From Tenacibaculum caenipelagi (GTDB taxonomy: Bacteria; Bacteroidota; Bacteroidia; Flavobacteriales; Flavobacteriaceae): a stretch of 64,000 nucleotides of DNA. The translations under genes and the position numbers were made by a program. The notes beneath the pieces are model-generated. The model was not told the origin of the DNA. It was given only the letters and a program-made list of their open reading frames with translations, and made no database searches. Location: NCBI RefSeq assembly GCF_004363005.1, contig NZ_SNYH01000004.1:1-64000 (forward strand), written 5' to 3'. Shown here piece after piece: positions 7,769 to 17,130 of this stretch (position 1 is its first letter; each line of letters starts with the position of its first letter).

Positions 7769-9103
7769 ATGAAATATAAATCACAAAAAGTAGCGTATTG
7801 GTTTTTTGCTTTATCAATGCTCTTATTAGTATTACAATTAGTGTATGGATTTATTATGGGATTCGCACGAGTTGGATTAGATAATTTACACGACTTTATA
7901 CCTTTTAATACAGCCAGAGCTGTGCATACTAATTTATTAGTTGTTTGGTTGCTCTCTGGATTTATGGGAGCAGCGTATTATATTATTCCTGAGGAAGCAC
8001 AACGAGAATTAGTTAGTGTTAAACTAGCTTATGTACAACTTATTTCTCTAGCGTTAGTAGGAGTAACAGCTATAGTAGGATATCATTTTAACTACTGGGA
8101 AGGACGTAAGTTTTTAGAAATTCCTAGACCTTTAGATTTCTTAGTAGTAATTAATGTGTTGTTGTTTTTAGGGCTGATATTATTAACACTTTTTAAAGGA
8201 AAACGAAAAACAACTACGGCTTTAGTATTATCAATGGGACTTCTTTTTGCGGCATTATTGTATTTGCCTGGGATGTTACCATTTGATAGCCAAGTAACAG
8301 ATTCTTTTTTCCGTTGGTGGGTAGTTCACTTATGGGTTGAAGGTGTTTGGGAATTAATTATGGGTGGTATTTTATCATTCCTATTAATTAAGCTAACAGG
8401 AGTTGATAGAGAAGTTATTGAAAAATGGTTATATGTAATTGTAGGACTAACTTTTCTTTCTGGAGTTTTAGGAACTGGACATCACTATTATTATATAGGT
8501 GTAAATAAAATATGGTTAGTAGTAGGAGGTGTTTTCTCAGCTTTAGAACCTTTAGCTTTCTTAGCTATGGCTTTATTCGCAGTTAATATGTATCGAAAAG
8601 GAGAGAAGAAGCATCCAAACAAACTAGCATTATATTGGACTCTAGGAGCAGCAATAGTATCATTTATAGGAGCAGGGTTATTAGGTTTTGCCCATACATT
8701 ACCACAAACCAATCTTTATACCCATGGTACTTTAGTTACAGCAATGCACGGACATTTAGCCTTTTGGGGAGCATATGGCATGATTGTACTGGCTATTATT
8801 AGTTATTCTTTACCTAACATGACAGGGAGAAAACTTTATGAATCTACAAGAGGACGAATGGCATTTTGGCTTTCGAACATAGGAATGATAGGTATGACAG
8901 TTGCTTTTGGGGTAGCAGGTGTAGCACAAGTATATTTAGAAAGAAAATTTGGTATGGAATTTATGAAGGTGCAAAATGAAATAAGTATTCACTTTGTAGT
9001 ATTAATCTTATGTGCATCATTATTTACTTCAGGAATAATTTTATATATCATCGATTTTTATAAGCATGGTAAACCTACTGAAGAAGCTTTAGAATTAAGC
9101 TAA
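7769..9103 (+). CDS. norB: Nitric oxide reductase large subunit (cNOR type)
   Basis: 444 residues, about twelve membrane helices, haem-copper oxidase superfamily. Compared with well-studied cNOR, the FeB ligands appear as H187 (in HLWVEGVWE) and H238/H239. The catalytic glutamates are E191 and E195. The haem b3 ligand is H327 and a haem b ligand is H329 (in AMHGHLAFWG). It reduces two NO to N2O at the membrane. All key residues are present, so it is predicted to be active. Residue equivalences are by eye alignment. Cotranscribed with norC. Confidence 0.94.
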   Translation: MKYKSQKVAYWFFALSMLLLVLQLVYGFIMGFARVGLDNLHDFIPFNTARAVHTNLLVVWLLSGFMGAAYYIIPEEAQRELVSVKLAYVQLISLALVGVTAIVGYHFNYWEGRKFLEIPRPLDFLVVINVLLFLGLILLTLFKGKRKTTTALVLSMGLLFAALLYLPGMLPFDSQVTDSFFRWWVVHLWVEGVWELIMGGILSFLLIKLTGVDREVIEKWLYVIVGLTFLSGVLGTGHHYYYIGVNKIWLVVGGVFSALEPLAFLAMALFAVNMYRKGEKKHPNKLALYWTLGAAIVSFIGAGLLGFAHTLPQTNLYTHGTLVTAMHGHLAFWGAYGMIVLAIISYSLPNMTGRKLYESTRGRMAFWLSNIGMIGMTVAFGVAGVAQVYLERKFGMEFMKVQNEISIHFVVLILCASLFTSGIILYIIDFYKHGKPTEEALELS

Positions 9104-9381
9104 TTTATATTGTTATTATGAGTGTTATATGACTAAACAAAAATAAATAAGTGTAGAGTTTGTAGACATTGTTAAAAGTTTAACAAAACACTTTGAGTAA
9201 TAACAAATGATTATAGAAAAAATGTATTTAAAAACTTACTAAATTCTAAATCAGTGAAGCTATTTGAAGGTTGGGGGTTTATATTCTTCTTTCCCTTTTT
9301 TCTCTTTTTTTAAAAATGAAAACAAACTGTCAACCTAAAAATAGTGGAGATTTTAACCTAAATAAATTTAAAAAGTATATA

Positions 9382-10194
9382 ATGAAAGAAGTAGTTTTTT
9401 CACCAAATAAAAATAAAATAGAAGAAGTTCCGTATTACAAACCTATAGCAAAAGAAGTAGAGGTTTTTACTCATTCGTATAAACAAAAACTTCCATTTTT
9501 GTTAAAAGGTCCTACTGGAACAGGGAAATCTAGATTTATAGAATATATAGCACATGAACTAGGAAAAGAATTGATTACGGTAAGTTGTCATGAAGAAACT
9601 TCATCTACTGATTTGATAGGTCGTTACATAATTAAAGGTGCTGAAACTACATGGATTGACGGACCGTTAACAATAGCTGTTAAAAATGGTGCAATTTTAT
9701 ATTTAGATGAAATAGCAGAAGCTCGTCCTGATGTTATAGTAGCAATACATTCACTTACCGATCACAGAAGAGAGTTGTTTATTGATAAGCTTGGAAAAAC
9801 AATTAGAGCACATAAAGATTTCATGTTAGTAGCTTCATTTAATCCAGGTTACCAAAGAGGTTTTAAAGAGTTGAAGCCTTCTACAAGACAACGTTTTGTT
9901 GCGGTTTCTTTTGATTATCCTGAGGCAAAAATTGAAACAGAGATTTTGGTAAATGAAACTTCAATTAAAGAATCAGACGCAAAAAAGTTAGTCAATATAG
10001 CTAATAAAATAAGGAATTTAACAGAATTAGGATTAACTGAAACAGTATCTACAAGGTTATTAGTTGATGCTGCAAAATTGATAGAATCTGGTTTGCCAAA
10101 AAGATTAGCTGTTCATGTGGCTGTTGTAGAGCCATTGACCGATGATTTGGAAGTAATAAAAGCATTGAAAGATTTATGTGATTTAATGATATAA
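9382..10194 (+). CDS. norQ: NorQ/CbbQ-type MoxR AAA+ ATPase
   Basis: 270 residues from the ATG at 9382. Walker A GPTGTGKS lies at residues 43-50 and Walker B LYLDEIAEA soon after. The start YYKPIAKEVEVF is the usual NorQ/CbbQ N-terminus. Upstream in-frame starts exist (ATG at 9316, TTG at 9271), but the added residues are low in family resemblance, so I choose 9382. NorQ works with NorD to insert or activate the non-haem iron of NO reductase. Its position between norB and norD supports this. The ~280-base gap after norB has no full operator palindrome. Confidence 0.9.
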   Translation: MKEVVFSPNKNKIEEVPYYKPIAKEVEVFTHSYKQKLPFLLKGPTGTGKSRFIEYIAHELGKELITVSCHEETSSTDLIGRYIIKGAETTWIDGPLTIAVKNGAILYLDEIAEARPDVIVAIHSLTDHRRELFIDKLGKTIRAHKDFMLVASFNPGYQRGFKELKPSTRQRFVAVSFDYPEAKIETEILVNETSIKESDAKKLVNIANKIRNLTELGLTETVSTRLLVDAAKLIESGLPKRLAVHVAVVEPLTDDLEVIKALKDLCDLMI

Positions 10195-10254
10195 TAACCA
10201 TAAGCAGTTTATAAGTTATAGGATAACAAAAACTGATTATAGAAAACGAAAGCT

Positions 10255-12024
10255 ATGTTCGAATTTGAACCAGATGAATATATTTTTACCAAGCTAGCAC
10301 ACTATTTTAAACGTCGTAGTAAGAAAAAAGAAGCAAGTTTAACTCATGTGGCAAAGTTAAATGAGATAAAACCACGTTTAACCATTTTTGCTAGAGCTAT
10401 AACAGGTAAGCCAATTGAAGTTTATGAAGCTGAGAGAGAAGGAGGATATAAAAACAACAACTTTTTTTTACCCTCAAAATATGCAGAGTTTTCAACCATT
10501 GAAGAAAATAATTCTTTTTATGTTTTTCGAATTTTATACTTAGCCACTCAAAAGAGTTTAGGTTTAAACTGGGAAAATGTTGAAGATACTTCTCTAAAAG
10601 AATCTCAAGCAAAAGCTAGAGAAACATCATCAAAAGTTTTACATCAGTTATTTAAAGAATTTCCTATTACTGAAACATACTATCATAAATTTATTACGCA
10701 TTACACAGATAATAGTAAAGCTAAGGAACCTGATTATACCTTTATATATGGAAAATGGATGCTAAATTCACCAGAGGAAACTTCAACAGATACGTTAAAA
10801 AACTTTTCAGAAAAAGTAAAAGAAGCAAACAAAGAACAACCTAAAACAATAATACAAGCTAATGCAGTAGAAGAAATCATATCTGTTCAAGTAGATGAAA
10901 AACAATTAGAAGATGCTGTTTTACAACATCAATTTGAAAAAGTGGAAACAGCCGATGAATTTGGAGGAAATTTTAGAGATATGGATGGAGATGATGAATT
11001 AGATGATCATGCTAATGCTTTAGAAGATTTAAATATGAAGTATACTGTTCGTGTTGATGATACAGCACATTCGGTATATCAAGCAGACTTTGTAGAAAAT
11101 ACAACTATTGCAGAAAGTGCAGTAACTGACGGAGAAGGTTATTTTATAACTTATGACGAATGGGATTATGCTAAGAATAAATACAAAGAAAATTTTTGTA
11201 AAGTATATCCAAAATCCATTTTGAAAAATGATGCTGCTTACTACAAAAAAGCAATTACTAAAAATAAATCTACATTACTTGGATTAAGAAAAATGCTTAC
11301 AACAGTAAATAATAGATATCAGCAACAGCGTAGACAAATTCAAGGAGAGGAGTTTGACTTAGATGCTATTACTGACTTATTTGTTGATGTACATTCAAAA
11401 ATTACCCCGTCAGAAAAAGTATATGTATCAAAAAGAAAAAAAGAAAAGGATCTTTCTATTTTATTGTTGTTAGATAGTAGTTTGTCTAGCGATGGATATG
11501 CAGCAGGAAATAGAGTCATAGATGTAGAAAAACAAGTTTCAATTCTATTTGGTGAGATTTTAAATGAGTTTGACATTGATTTTTCAATTAATTCATTTCA
11601 TTCAAAAACTAGAAATCATACTAGCTATATAACTATGAAAGATTTTGATGATAATTGGGATGTAGCTAAAAATAGAATAGGCTCTATAGAGCCCAGTGGT
11701 TACACACGAATTGGTCCAGCATTAAGACATTCTGGAGCTTTACTAGATAAGAGACAAACTAAAAATAAGTGGATAATATTAATTTCAGATGGAAAGCCCA
11801 ATGATTATGATCGTTATGAAGGGCGGTATGGAATTAATGATATTAAACAGGCATTACGAGAGTTAAATGAACGCCAAATAAATTCATATGCCTTGGCTAT
11901 TGAAGCTGAAGCCAAATATTATTTACCACAAATGTTTGGGCAAAATCATTATCAAATTTTAACATCACCAACAGCTTTATTACAATCTTTAGTAAAGCTT
12001 TATGATAAAATAAAACATCAATAA
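10255..12024 (+). CDS. norD: NorD-like von Willebrand factor A protein
   Basis: 589 residues. The N-terminal ~390 residues are acidic and poorly conserved, with a low-complexity Glu/Asp segment. The C-terminal third is a VWA domain with the metal-ion-dependent adhesion motif DSSLS at about residue 407 and a later LISDGKPND. NorD proteins form a complex with NorQ that activates NO reductase. It lies 60 bp after norQ in the same direction. Length and architecture fit NorD/CbbO. Predicted cytoplasmic; no signal or membrane segment is seen. Confidence 0.88.
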   Translation: MFEFEPDEYIFTKLAHYFKRRSKKKEASLTHVAKLNEIKPRLTIFARAITGKPIEVYEAEREGGYKNNNFFLPSKYAEFSTIEENNSFYVFRILYLATQKSLGLNWENVEDTSLKESQAKARETSSKVLHQLFKEFPITETYYHKFITHYTDNSKAKEPDYTFIYGKWMLNSPEETSTDTLKNFSEKVKEANKEQPKTIIQANAVEEIISVQVDEKQLEDAVLQHQFEKVETADEFGGNFRDMDGDDELDDHANALEDLNMKYTVRVDDTAHSVYQADFVENTTIAESAVTDGEGYFITYDEWDYAKNKYKENFCKVYPKSILKNDAAYYKKAITKNKSTLLGLRKMLTTVNNRYQQQRRQIQGEEFDLDAITDLFVDVHSKITPSEKVYVSKRKKEKDLSILLLLDSSLSSDGYAAGNRVIDVEKQVSILFGEILNEFDIDFSINSFHSKTRNHTSYITMKDFDDNWDVAKNRIGSIEPSGYTRIGPALRHSGALLDKRQTKNKWIILISDGKPNDYDRYEGRYGINDIKQALRELNERQINSYALAIEAEAKYYLPQMFGQNHYQILTSPTALLQSLVKLYDKIKHQ

Positions 12025-12057
12025 AAACTCTCTTTTTATTAGAACTAAAACAGTATA

Positions 12058-12639
12058 ATGAAAGCAGTTATTAATTATAAAAATATTTACTATCCACCTG
12101 GGGGTATTCTTATGTGGATTATTATTTACCTAGAACTCATAACCTTTGGTCTAGCTCTTTTAGCTATGGTTTATTATAGTTTGGAAGAACCCGAAGTGTT
12201 TCATAATTCTAGATTGTTGTTAAACCCTACTTATGGGCTGATTAATACCATTTTATTACTAACCAGCGGCTTTTTTATGGCTGCAACACTTAATGAGTTT
12301 AAAGAAGGTAACAATACTAAAAAAGTAAAAAAATACTTACTGCTTACTATTCTATTTGGTATCCTGTTTTTAGTATTAAAAAGTATAGAGTATAATGATA
12401 AGTTAGAAGCTGGCTTAACGATAGGTTACAATACGTTTTTTAGTTTTTATTGGATGCTAACATTGTTTCATGTAATTCATGTAATTGTGGGGCTGGTTAT
12501 TATAGCAACTGTTTATTTCGGAGTTAAAAAAGAAAGAGACACTACGAAAATTGAAGATGTTGAGGCAAGTGCTGCTTTTTGGCATATGTGCGATCTCATT
12601 TGGTTATTACTTTTTCCTGTCATTTATTTAATTTTTTAA
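12058..12639 (+). CDS. norE: NorE-like (cytochrome c oxidase subunit III family) membrane protein
   Basis: 193 residues with about five hydrophobic helices and the subunit III pattern: PPGG near the N-terminus, YSLEEPEVF, FHVIHVIVGLV and SAAFWHMCDLIWLLLFPVIYL. NorE-type proteins accompany nor clusters and affect NO reductase performance. It begins 33 bp after norD and is one base from the next gene. It could serve the first or the second, divergent NorB encoded downstream. The family call is firm; the gene name follows context. Confidence 0.82.
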   Translation: MKAVINYKNIYYPPGGILMWIIIYLELITFGLALLAMVYYSLEEPEVFHNSRLLLNPTYGLINTILLLTSGFFMAATLNEFKEGNNTKKVKKYLLLTILFGILFLVLKSIEYNDKLEAGLTIGYNTFFSFYWMLTLFHVIHVIVGLVIIATVYFGVKKERDTTKIEDVEASAAFWHMCDLIWLLLFPVIYLIF

Positions 12640-12640
12640 T

Positions 12641-12880
12641 ATGAATGTATCTACAATTGTTACCGGTGTAATATTATTCGTACTTACAATAATGTCTGCT
12701 CTTTTTTTTCTGGGGATGCAGAGTATGTATACAGTACATATTATTTTGGCACTAGCAGTATTAAAGTTTGGAGGCGTAGCATTTCAGTTTATGGAATTAA
12801 AAAAAGCTCATGCCTTTTGGAAAATATTAATACTTAGCTTTTTATTCATTTTTACAGTATTAGTTATAAGTATGCTATAG
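12641..12880 (+). CDS. NorF-like / cytochrome oxidase subunit IV-type small membrane protein
   Basis: 79 residues, three hydrophobic helices, with HIILALAVLKFGGVAFQFMELK, the signature of subunit IV/NorF-like proteins. It starts one base after the NorE-like stop and ends three bases before the next cytochrome gene, so it is part of a tight operon. Likely an accessory subunit of the adjacent NO reductase. No catalytic residues are expected. Confidence 0.75.
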   Translation: MNVSTIVTGVILFVLTIMSALFFLGMQSMYTVHIILALAVLKFGGVAFQFMELKKAHAFWKILILSFLFIFTVLVISML

Positions 12881-12883
12881 CCT

Positions 12884-13303
12884 ATGAATATTAGAAAAAA
12901 CATTGCGGTTATTGGAGTTTTGATAACATTTTTTTGTTTTTATAATTTTTTAATCTACACATCTAAAGAAAAGGAAACACCAGTAAAGTTGTCTAAAAAA
13001 GCTATAAAGGGACAAAAAATATGGCAAGATAATAACTGCTGGTCTTGTCATCAAGTTTATGGTTTAGGGGGGTACTTAGGTCCCGATTTGACTAACATTT
13101 ATTCGACAAAAGATTCAAATTATATAAAAGCTATGTTGAATAGTGGTATTCAATCTATGCCAAAATTTTCTTTTACAGAAGAAGATAAGGAAGCAATTGT
13201 AGCTTACTTAAAAACAATAGATAGCACAGGATATTACCCAAATTACGAAGCGATAATTAAACCAAATGGATGGGTAGAATTAAAATATAAAGATGAAAAA
13301 TAA
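12884..13303 (+). CDS. Second NorC-like monohaem cytochrome c
   Basis: 139 residues: N-terminal anchor (about residues 8-26), then CWSCHQVYGLGGYLGPDLTNIYS, the NorC-type haem site, and a candidate distal ligand methionine in IQSMPKFSF. It overlaps the start of the following NorB-like gene by 11 bases, indicating translational coupling and a NorCB-like pair. It is clearly paralogous to the NorC at 7279 but divergent in sequence. Confidence 0.87.
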   Translation: MNIRKNIAVIGVLITFFCFYNFLIYTSKEKETPVKLSKKAIKGQKIWQDNNCWSCHQVYGLGGYLGPDLTNIYSTKDSNYIKAMLNSGIQSMPKFSFTEEDKEAIVAYLKTIDSTGYYPNYEAIIKPNGWVELKYKDEK

Positions 13304-14654
13304 AACCGCTTTAACTTTTTTAGTTTTTGCTTTAGTTACATTAGCCCTAGGTATATTGTTTGGGCTTTTGGCTTCATTGCAATACATTTTTCCAACATTT
13401 ATAAAATCGGTCATACCATTTAGTAAAATGCGACCATTTCATGTTACAACAGTAATTTCTTGGATAATACTTGCCGCCACAGGAAGCATCTATTTTTATA
13501 TGGTTAAAGAAGAAAAGTTATCTCTGTTTTCTTTTAAACTCCCAAAAGCTCACTTGTTACTGTTTTTAGCTACCGGGGTAACTATTTACTTTTCTTTCAT
13601 GTTGGGATATACTGAAGGAAGAGAGTATTTGTCTTTTTCACCTATTTTAACAATTCCTGTATTGTTAGGGTGGATTTTATTTGGACTCAATTATTTTAAA
13701 ACACTAAGAAAAAGTGTCAAGAACTGGCCTGTATATTATTGGATGTGGGGAACAGGAATTGTATTTATGGTTTATCACTTATGTGAAGCACATTTTTGGT
13801 TAATTCCATCATTTAAAGAACATTTTGTTAAAGACATAGCGGTGCAATGGAAATCATACGGATCGTTTGTAGGTTCTTGGAATATGTTGGTGTACGGAAT
13901 ATCTATTTACATCATGTGTAAAATTAAAGGAGATGAAAAGTTAGCTAGAGGAAAAAAAGCATTTTTCTTTTATTTTTTAGGGTTAACTAATTTAATGTTT
14001 GGTTGGGCACATCACACATATATTATACCAATGCAACCTTGGATAAGATATGTTGCTTATGGTATTTCAATGACCGAATGGATTATATTAGCTCATATTA
14101 TTTATAGTTGGAAACAATCTTTATCAATACAAAAACAAGAGGAATATCCTATAGCATATAAATTTTTAGTTGTAGCTGATCTCTGGGTGTTTTTAAACCT
14201 CATTTTAGCATTGGTGTTTTCAATTCCTGCGATTAACTTTTTTACTCACGGAACACATATTACTGTAGCACATTCTATGGGGACAACAATTGGTATCAAT
14301 ACATCAATTCTTTTTGCTTCTTTATTTTTTATAGCGTCTAAACTAAAGCCTGATTTTACATTTAAAAAGATAAAACAATACGTTACGTTATATAATGTTT
14401 CTCTGTTACTATTTTGGGTAGTACTACTCATGGCAGGAATAAAGAAAAGCCATTGGATGTATTTTACTAAGAATGTGCTATTTTCTGAAATGCAAGAATC
14501 ACTATTTTATGTATACATTGCTTTTTTTTCGTTTGGTTTACTATTGGTAATATCTATTTTACGAATTATTACCCCTTTATTTTTTGTGTTTATAAAGAAC
14601 ATATATCAAAACCGAGTAATGATTAAAGATGAAGAAAAACAAGCGGTTTTATAA
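13293..14654 (+). CDS. Divergent NorB-like haem-copper oxidoreductase
   Basis: 453 residues, about twelve helices, same superfamily as NorB. Conserved by eye: H162 and H240/H241 (FeB-type ligands) and H327 (haem b3 ligand). Changed: the cNOR glutamates E191/E195 align with A166/L170, with E165 and H167 nearby. The haem b ligand corresponding to H329 is methionine (HSM instead of HGH). It is translationally coupled to its NorC-like partner and downstream of norE/norF-like genes. It is probably a second NO reductase of a non-canonical subgroup. Another gas substrate or an altered proton route cannot be excluded. Confidence 0.8.
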   Translation: MKNKTALTFLVFALVTLALGILFGLLASLQYIFPTFIKSVIPFSKMRPFHVTTVISWIILAATGSIYFYMVKEEKLSLFSFKLPKAHLLLFLATGVTIYFSFMLGYTEGREYLSFSPILTIPVLLGWILFGLNYFKTLRKSVKNWPVYYWMWGTGIVFMVYHLCEAHFWLIPSFKEHFVKDIAVQWKSYGSFVGSWNMLVYGISIYIMCKIKGDEKLARGKKAFFFYFLGLTNLMFGWAHHTYIIPMQPWIRYVAYGISMTEWIILAHIIYSWKQSLSIQKQEEYPIAYKFLVVADLWVFLNLILALVFSIPAINFFTHGTHITVAHSMGTTIGINTSILFASLFFIASKLKPDFTFKKIKQYVTLYNVSLLLFWVVLLMAGIKKSHWMYFTKNVLFSEMQESLFYVYIAFFSFGLLLVISILRIITPLFFVFIKNIYQNRVMIKDEEKQAVL

Positions 14655-14708
14655 CATATGATTAAAAGAAAAGCTATATTCTTTACAGGCAAAAATAAAT
14701 ATTGTTAC

Positions 14709-14752
14709 ATGACTTTTGTCATTCATTAAGCTTGATTTTCTGAAGACCTTTG
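14709..14752 (+). promoter_or_regulatory. Crp/Fnr-type operator and promoter of the CoA-transferase gene
   Basis: A perfect palindrome ATGAC-TTTT-GTCAT at 14709-14722 and a GACCTTTG -7-like element at 14745-14752. The spacing is identical to that at the nap, nor and ric promoters. Predicted start about 14757, 16 bases before the ATG at 14773. Confidence 0.77.
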
Positions 14753-14772
14753 TGTTTTAAAAGAGAGAATTC

Positions 14773-16050
14773 ATGGCAAAAAAAATGAGTATTGTTACAG
14801 CTGAAGAAGCGGTAGCTTCTGTACAATCAAATAATAAAATCTTTTTTCAAGGAGCAGCAATGACTCCTAATTTATTGATAGATAGTTTGTGTGATCGTTA
14901 TCAAGAATTATCAAATGTAGAAATCATACAAATTCATACCCATGGTAAAGCTAAGTATTTAGAAGAACCTTATAGTAAATCTTTTAAATTGGTAAGCTGC
15001 TTTGTGGGCGATAATGTTAGAAAAGGGGTAAACACTAATAATGGTGATTATGTACCTATCTTTTTAAGTGAAATTCATTGGTTGTTTAGAAGAAATATTT
15101 ATCCGTTAGATGTAGCTTTTATTCAGGTTTCTCCTCCTGATAAACACGGTTATTGTTCATTAGGAACTTCAGTAGATATTACGCTTCCAGCTATTTTAAC
15201 AGCTAAGAAAGTAATTGCTTTAGTAAACCCTAATGTACCAAGAACACATGGAGATGGTATTATACATATGAGTCGCATAGATTATGCGGTTGAAGTTAAT
15301 ACGCCTATACATGAATCTATTTCAGAAACTCCTTCTGAAATTGAAATCAAAATAGGAAAACATGTTGCTGAGTTAATTGATGACGGAGCAACTTTACAAA
15401 TGGGAATAGGCAATATACCTAATGCGGTCTTACATAATTTAACCAATCATAAACGTTTGGGAATTCATACAGAAATGTTTTCTGATGGAATTCTTCCGTT
15501 AGTTGAACAAGGCATTATTACTGGAGAAGAAAAAGAAATCAAGACAGGAAAGATAGTTACCTGTTTTGCTGTTGGTTCTAAAAAATTGTATGATTTTATT
15601 GATGATAATCCGTTAGTACACTTTAAAGAAGCTGGATATACAAATGATACATCTCTTATAAAATTAAATCCTAAAGTTACTGCTATTAATAGTGCTATTG
15701 AAATAGACATTACAGGACAAGTTTGTGCAGATACTATAGGGCAGTATCAATATTCTGGGGTAGGAGGTCAAATGGATTTTATCAGAGGAGCATCGCTCTC
15801 AAAAGAAGGAAAAGCGATTATTGCAATGCCATCACTTACTACAAAAGGAATTTCTAAGATCACACCTTTTTTAAAACAAGGGGCTGGAGTAACGACTACT
15901 AGAGCTCATGTACATTATGTAGCCACTGAATATGGAGTAGTGAACTTATTTGGTAAGAGTTTAAAGCAACGAGCAAAAGCTTTAATATCGATAGCACATC
16001 CTAATTTTAGAGAAGAATTAGAAAAAGAAGCATATAAAAGATTTCATTAG
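14773..16050 (+). CDS. Acetyl-CoA hydrolase/transferase family protein
   Basis: 425 residues, a two-domain family I CoA-transferase of the acetyl-CoA hydrolase / 4-hydroxybutyrate CoA-transferase group. Visible motifs: PPDKHGYCSLGTSVD, LQMGIGNIPNAV, and EIDITGQVCAD, followed by GVGGQMDFIRGA. The glutamate of EIDITGQ is the likely catalytic residue. It interconverts acyl-CoA and acetate or other acids; the exact substrate cannot be read from sequence. It is unusual in being under the same predicted operator as nap and nor, suggesting a role in carbon flow under anoxic, nitrogen-oxide-respiring growth. It ends at a strong terminator. Confidence 0.88.
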   Translation: MAKKMSIVTAEEAVASVQSNNKIFFQGAAMTPNLLIDSLCDRYQELSNVEIIQIHTHGKAKYLEEPYSKSFKLVSCFVGDNVRKGVNTNNGDYVPIFLSEIHWLFRRNIYPLDVAFIQVSPPDKHGYCSLGTSVDITLPAILTAKKVIALVNPNVPRTHGDGIIHMSRIDYAVEVNTPIHESISETPSEIEIKIGKHVAELIDDGATLQMGIGNIPNAVLHNLTNHKRLGIHTEMFSDGILPLVEQGIITGEEKEIKTGKIVTCFAVGSKKLYDFIDDNPLVHFKEAGYTNDTSLIKLNPKVTAINSAIEIDITGQVCADTIGQYQYSGVGGQMDFIRGASLSKEGKAIIAMPSLTTKGISKITPFLKQGAGVTTTRAHVHYVATEYGVVNLFGKSLKQRAKALISIAHPNFREELEKEAYKRFH

Positions 16051-16090
16051 TTTAGGTTGGTTGTAGAAACTATATAGTTTCATTTCTTTT

Positions 16091-16124
16091 AAAAGCCTTC
16101 TTGTCAATCAAGAAGGCTTTTTTG
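16091..16124 (+). terminator. Intrinsic terminator after the CoA-transferase gene
   Basis: Perfect 13-bp stem AAAAGCCTTCTTG (16091-16103) with CAAGAAGGCTTTT (16109-16121), 5-nt loop, T run. It isolates the regulated gene from nadA. Confidence 0.9.
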
Positions 16125-16203
16125 TATAGTCATAAAGATGATTATTATCATGTTTTTCTTGCTAGGTCAATATTATTTTTGTGTTTGCTTAAAACAAACA
16201 CTG

Positions 16204-17127
16204 ATGGACATTATAGAAGAAATACAGAGATTAAAGAAAGAGAAAAATGCTATCATACTAGCTCATTATTATCAAGAGCCAGCGATACAAGAAATAGCAG
16301 ATTATGTTGGAGATAGTTTAGGGTTATCGCAAAAAGCTGCAGAAACTGATGCAGACATTATTGTTTTTGCAGGAGTTCACTTTATGGCTGAAACAGCTAA
16401 AATATTAAATCCTACTAAAAAAGTATTATTACCTGATTTAAACGCAGGTTGTTCCTTGGCAGAATCTTGTCCACCAGAAGCATTTGAAAAGTTTATAAAA
16501 GCACACCCAGATCATACAGTTATAACTTATGTGAATTGTAGTGCGGAGGTAAAAGCTTTAACCGATGTAGTTTGTACCTCATCAAATGCTTTAAAAATAG
16601 TAGAATCTATACCAGAAGAAACCCCAATTATTTTTGCTCCAGATAGAAATCTTGGTAAGTATATCATGCAAAAAACGGGAAGAGAAATGTTACTTTGGGA
16701 TGGAAGTTGTGTGGTACACGAAGCTTTTTCGATAGAAAAATTAATTCAGCTACATAAAAAATATCCTGATTATAAAATTATAGCGCATCCAGAATCAGAA
16801 GAACATATTTTAAAAACAGCAACTTACATTGGTTCTACAGCAGGAATGATTAATTATGTTAAAGAACATGCAAATGAAAAATTTATCGTAGCGACCGAAG
16901 CAGGAATTTTACATAAAATGCAGCAAGAAGTTCCAAATACCGAATTGGTTCCAGCTCCTGCTAAAGAAGATAATACATGTGCTTGTAGTGAATGTGCTTA
17001 TATGAAGGTAAACACCATACAAAAACTGTATGATTGTTTGTTGAATGAAACTCCGCATATTGAAGTTTCAGAAGACATTCGTAAAAGAGCCTTAATTCCT
17101 ATTGAACGAATGCTTGAATTGTCTTAA
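16204..17127 (+). CDS. nadA: Quinolinate synthase A
   Basis: 307 residues from the ATG at 16204 ([20 protein letters not shown]). An in-frame ATG at 16138 would add 22 hydrophobic residues not seen in NadA, so I reject it. NadA condenses iminoaspartate with dihydroxyacetone phosphate to quinolinate, using an oxygen-sensitive [4Fe-4S] cluster. Candidate ligand cysteines are in [17 protein letters not shown] and [14 protein letters not shown] and [14 protein letters not shown] are typical. It is 3 bp upstream of nadB, its pathway partner in NAD biosynthesis. Confidence 0.94.
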   Translation: MDIIEEIQRLKKEKNAIILAHYYQEPAIQEIADYVGDSLGLSQKAAETDADIIVFAGVHFMAETAKILNPTKKVLLPDLNAGCSLAESCPPEAFEKFIKAHPDHTVITYVNCSAEVKALTDVVCTSSNALKIVESIPEETPIIFAPDRNLGKYIMQKTGREMLLWDGSCVVHEAFSIEKLIQLHKKYPDYKIIAHPESEEHILKTATYIGSTAGMINYVKEHANEKFIVATEAGILHKMQQEVPNTELVPAPAKEDNTCACSECAYMKVNTIQKLYDCLLNETPHIEVSEDIRKRALIPIERMLELS

Positions 17128-17130
17128 AAA

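Noticed and set aside
9104..9381. Additional Crp/Fnr-type operator before norQ
   Set aside because: Only half-sites (ATGAC, ATGAT) were found, without the matching second half at the right spacing.
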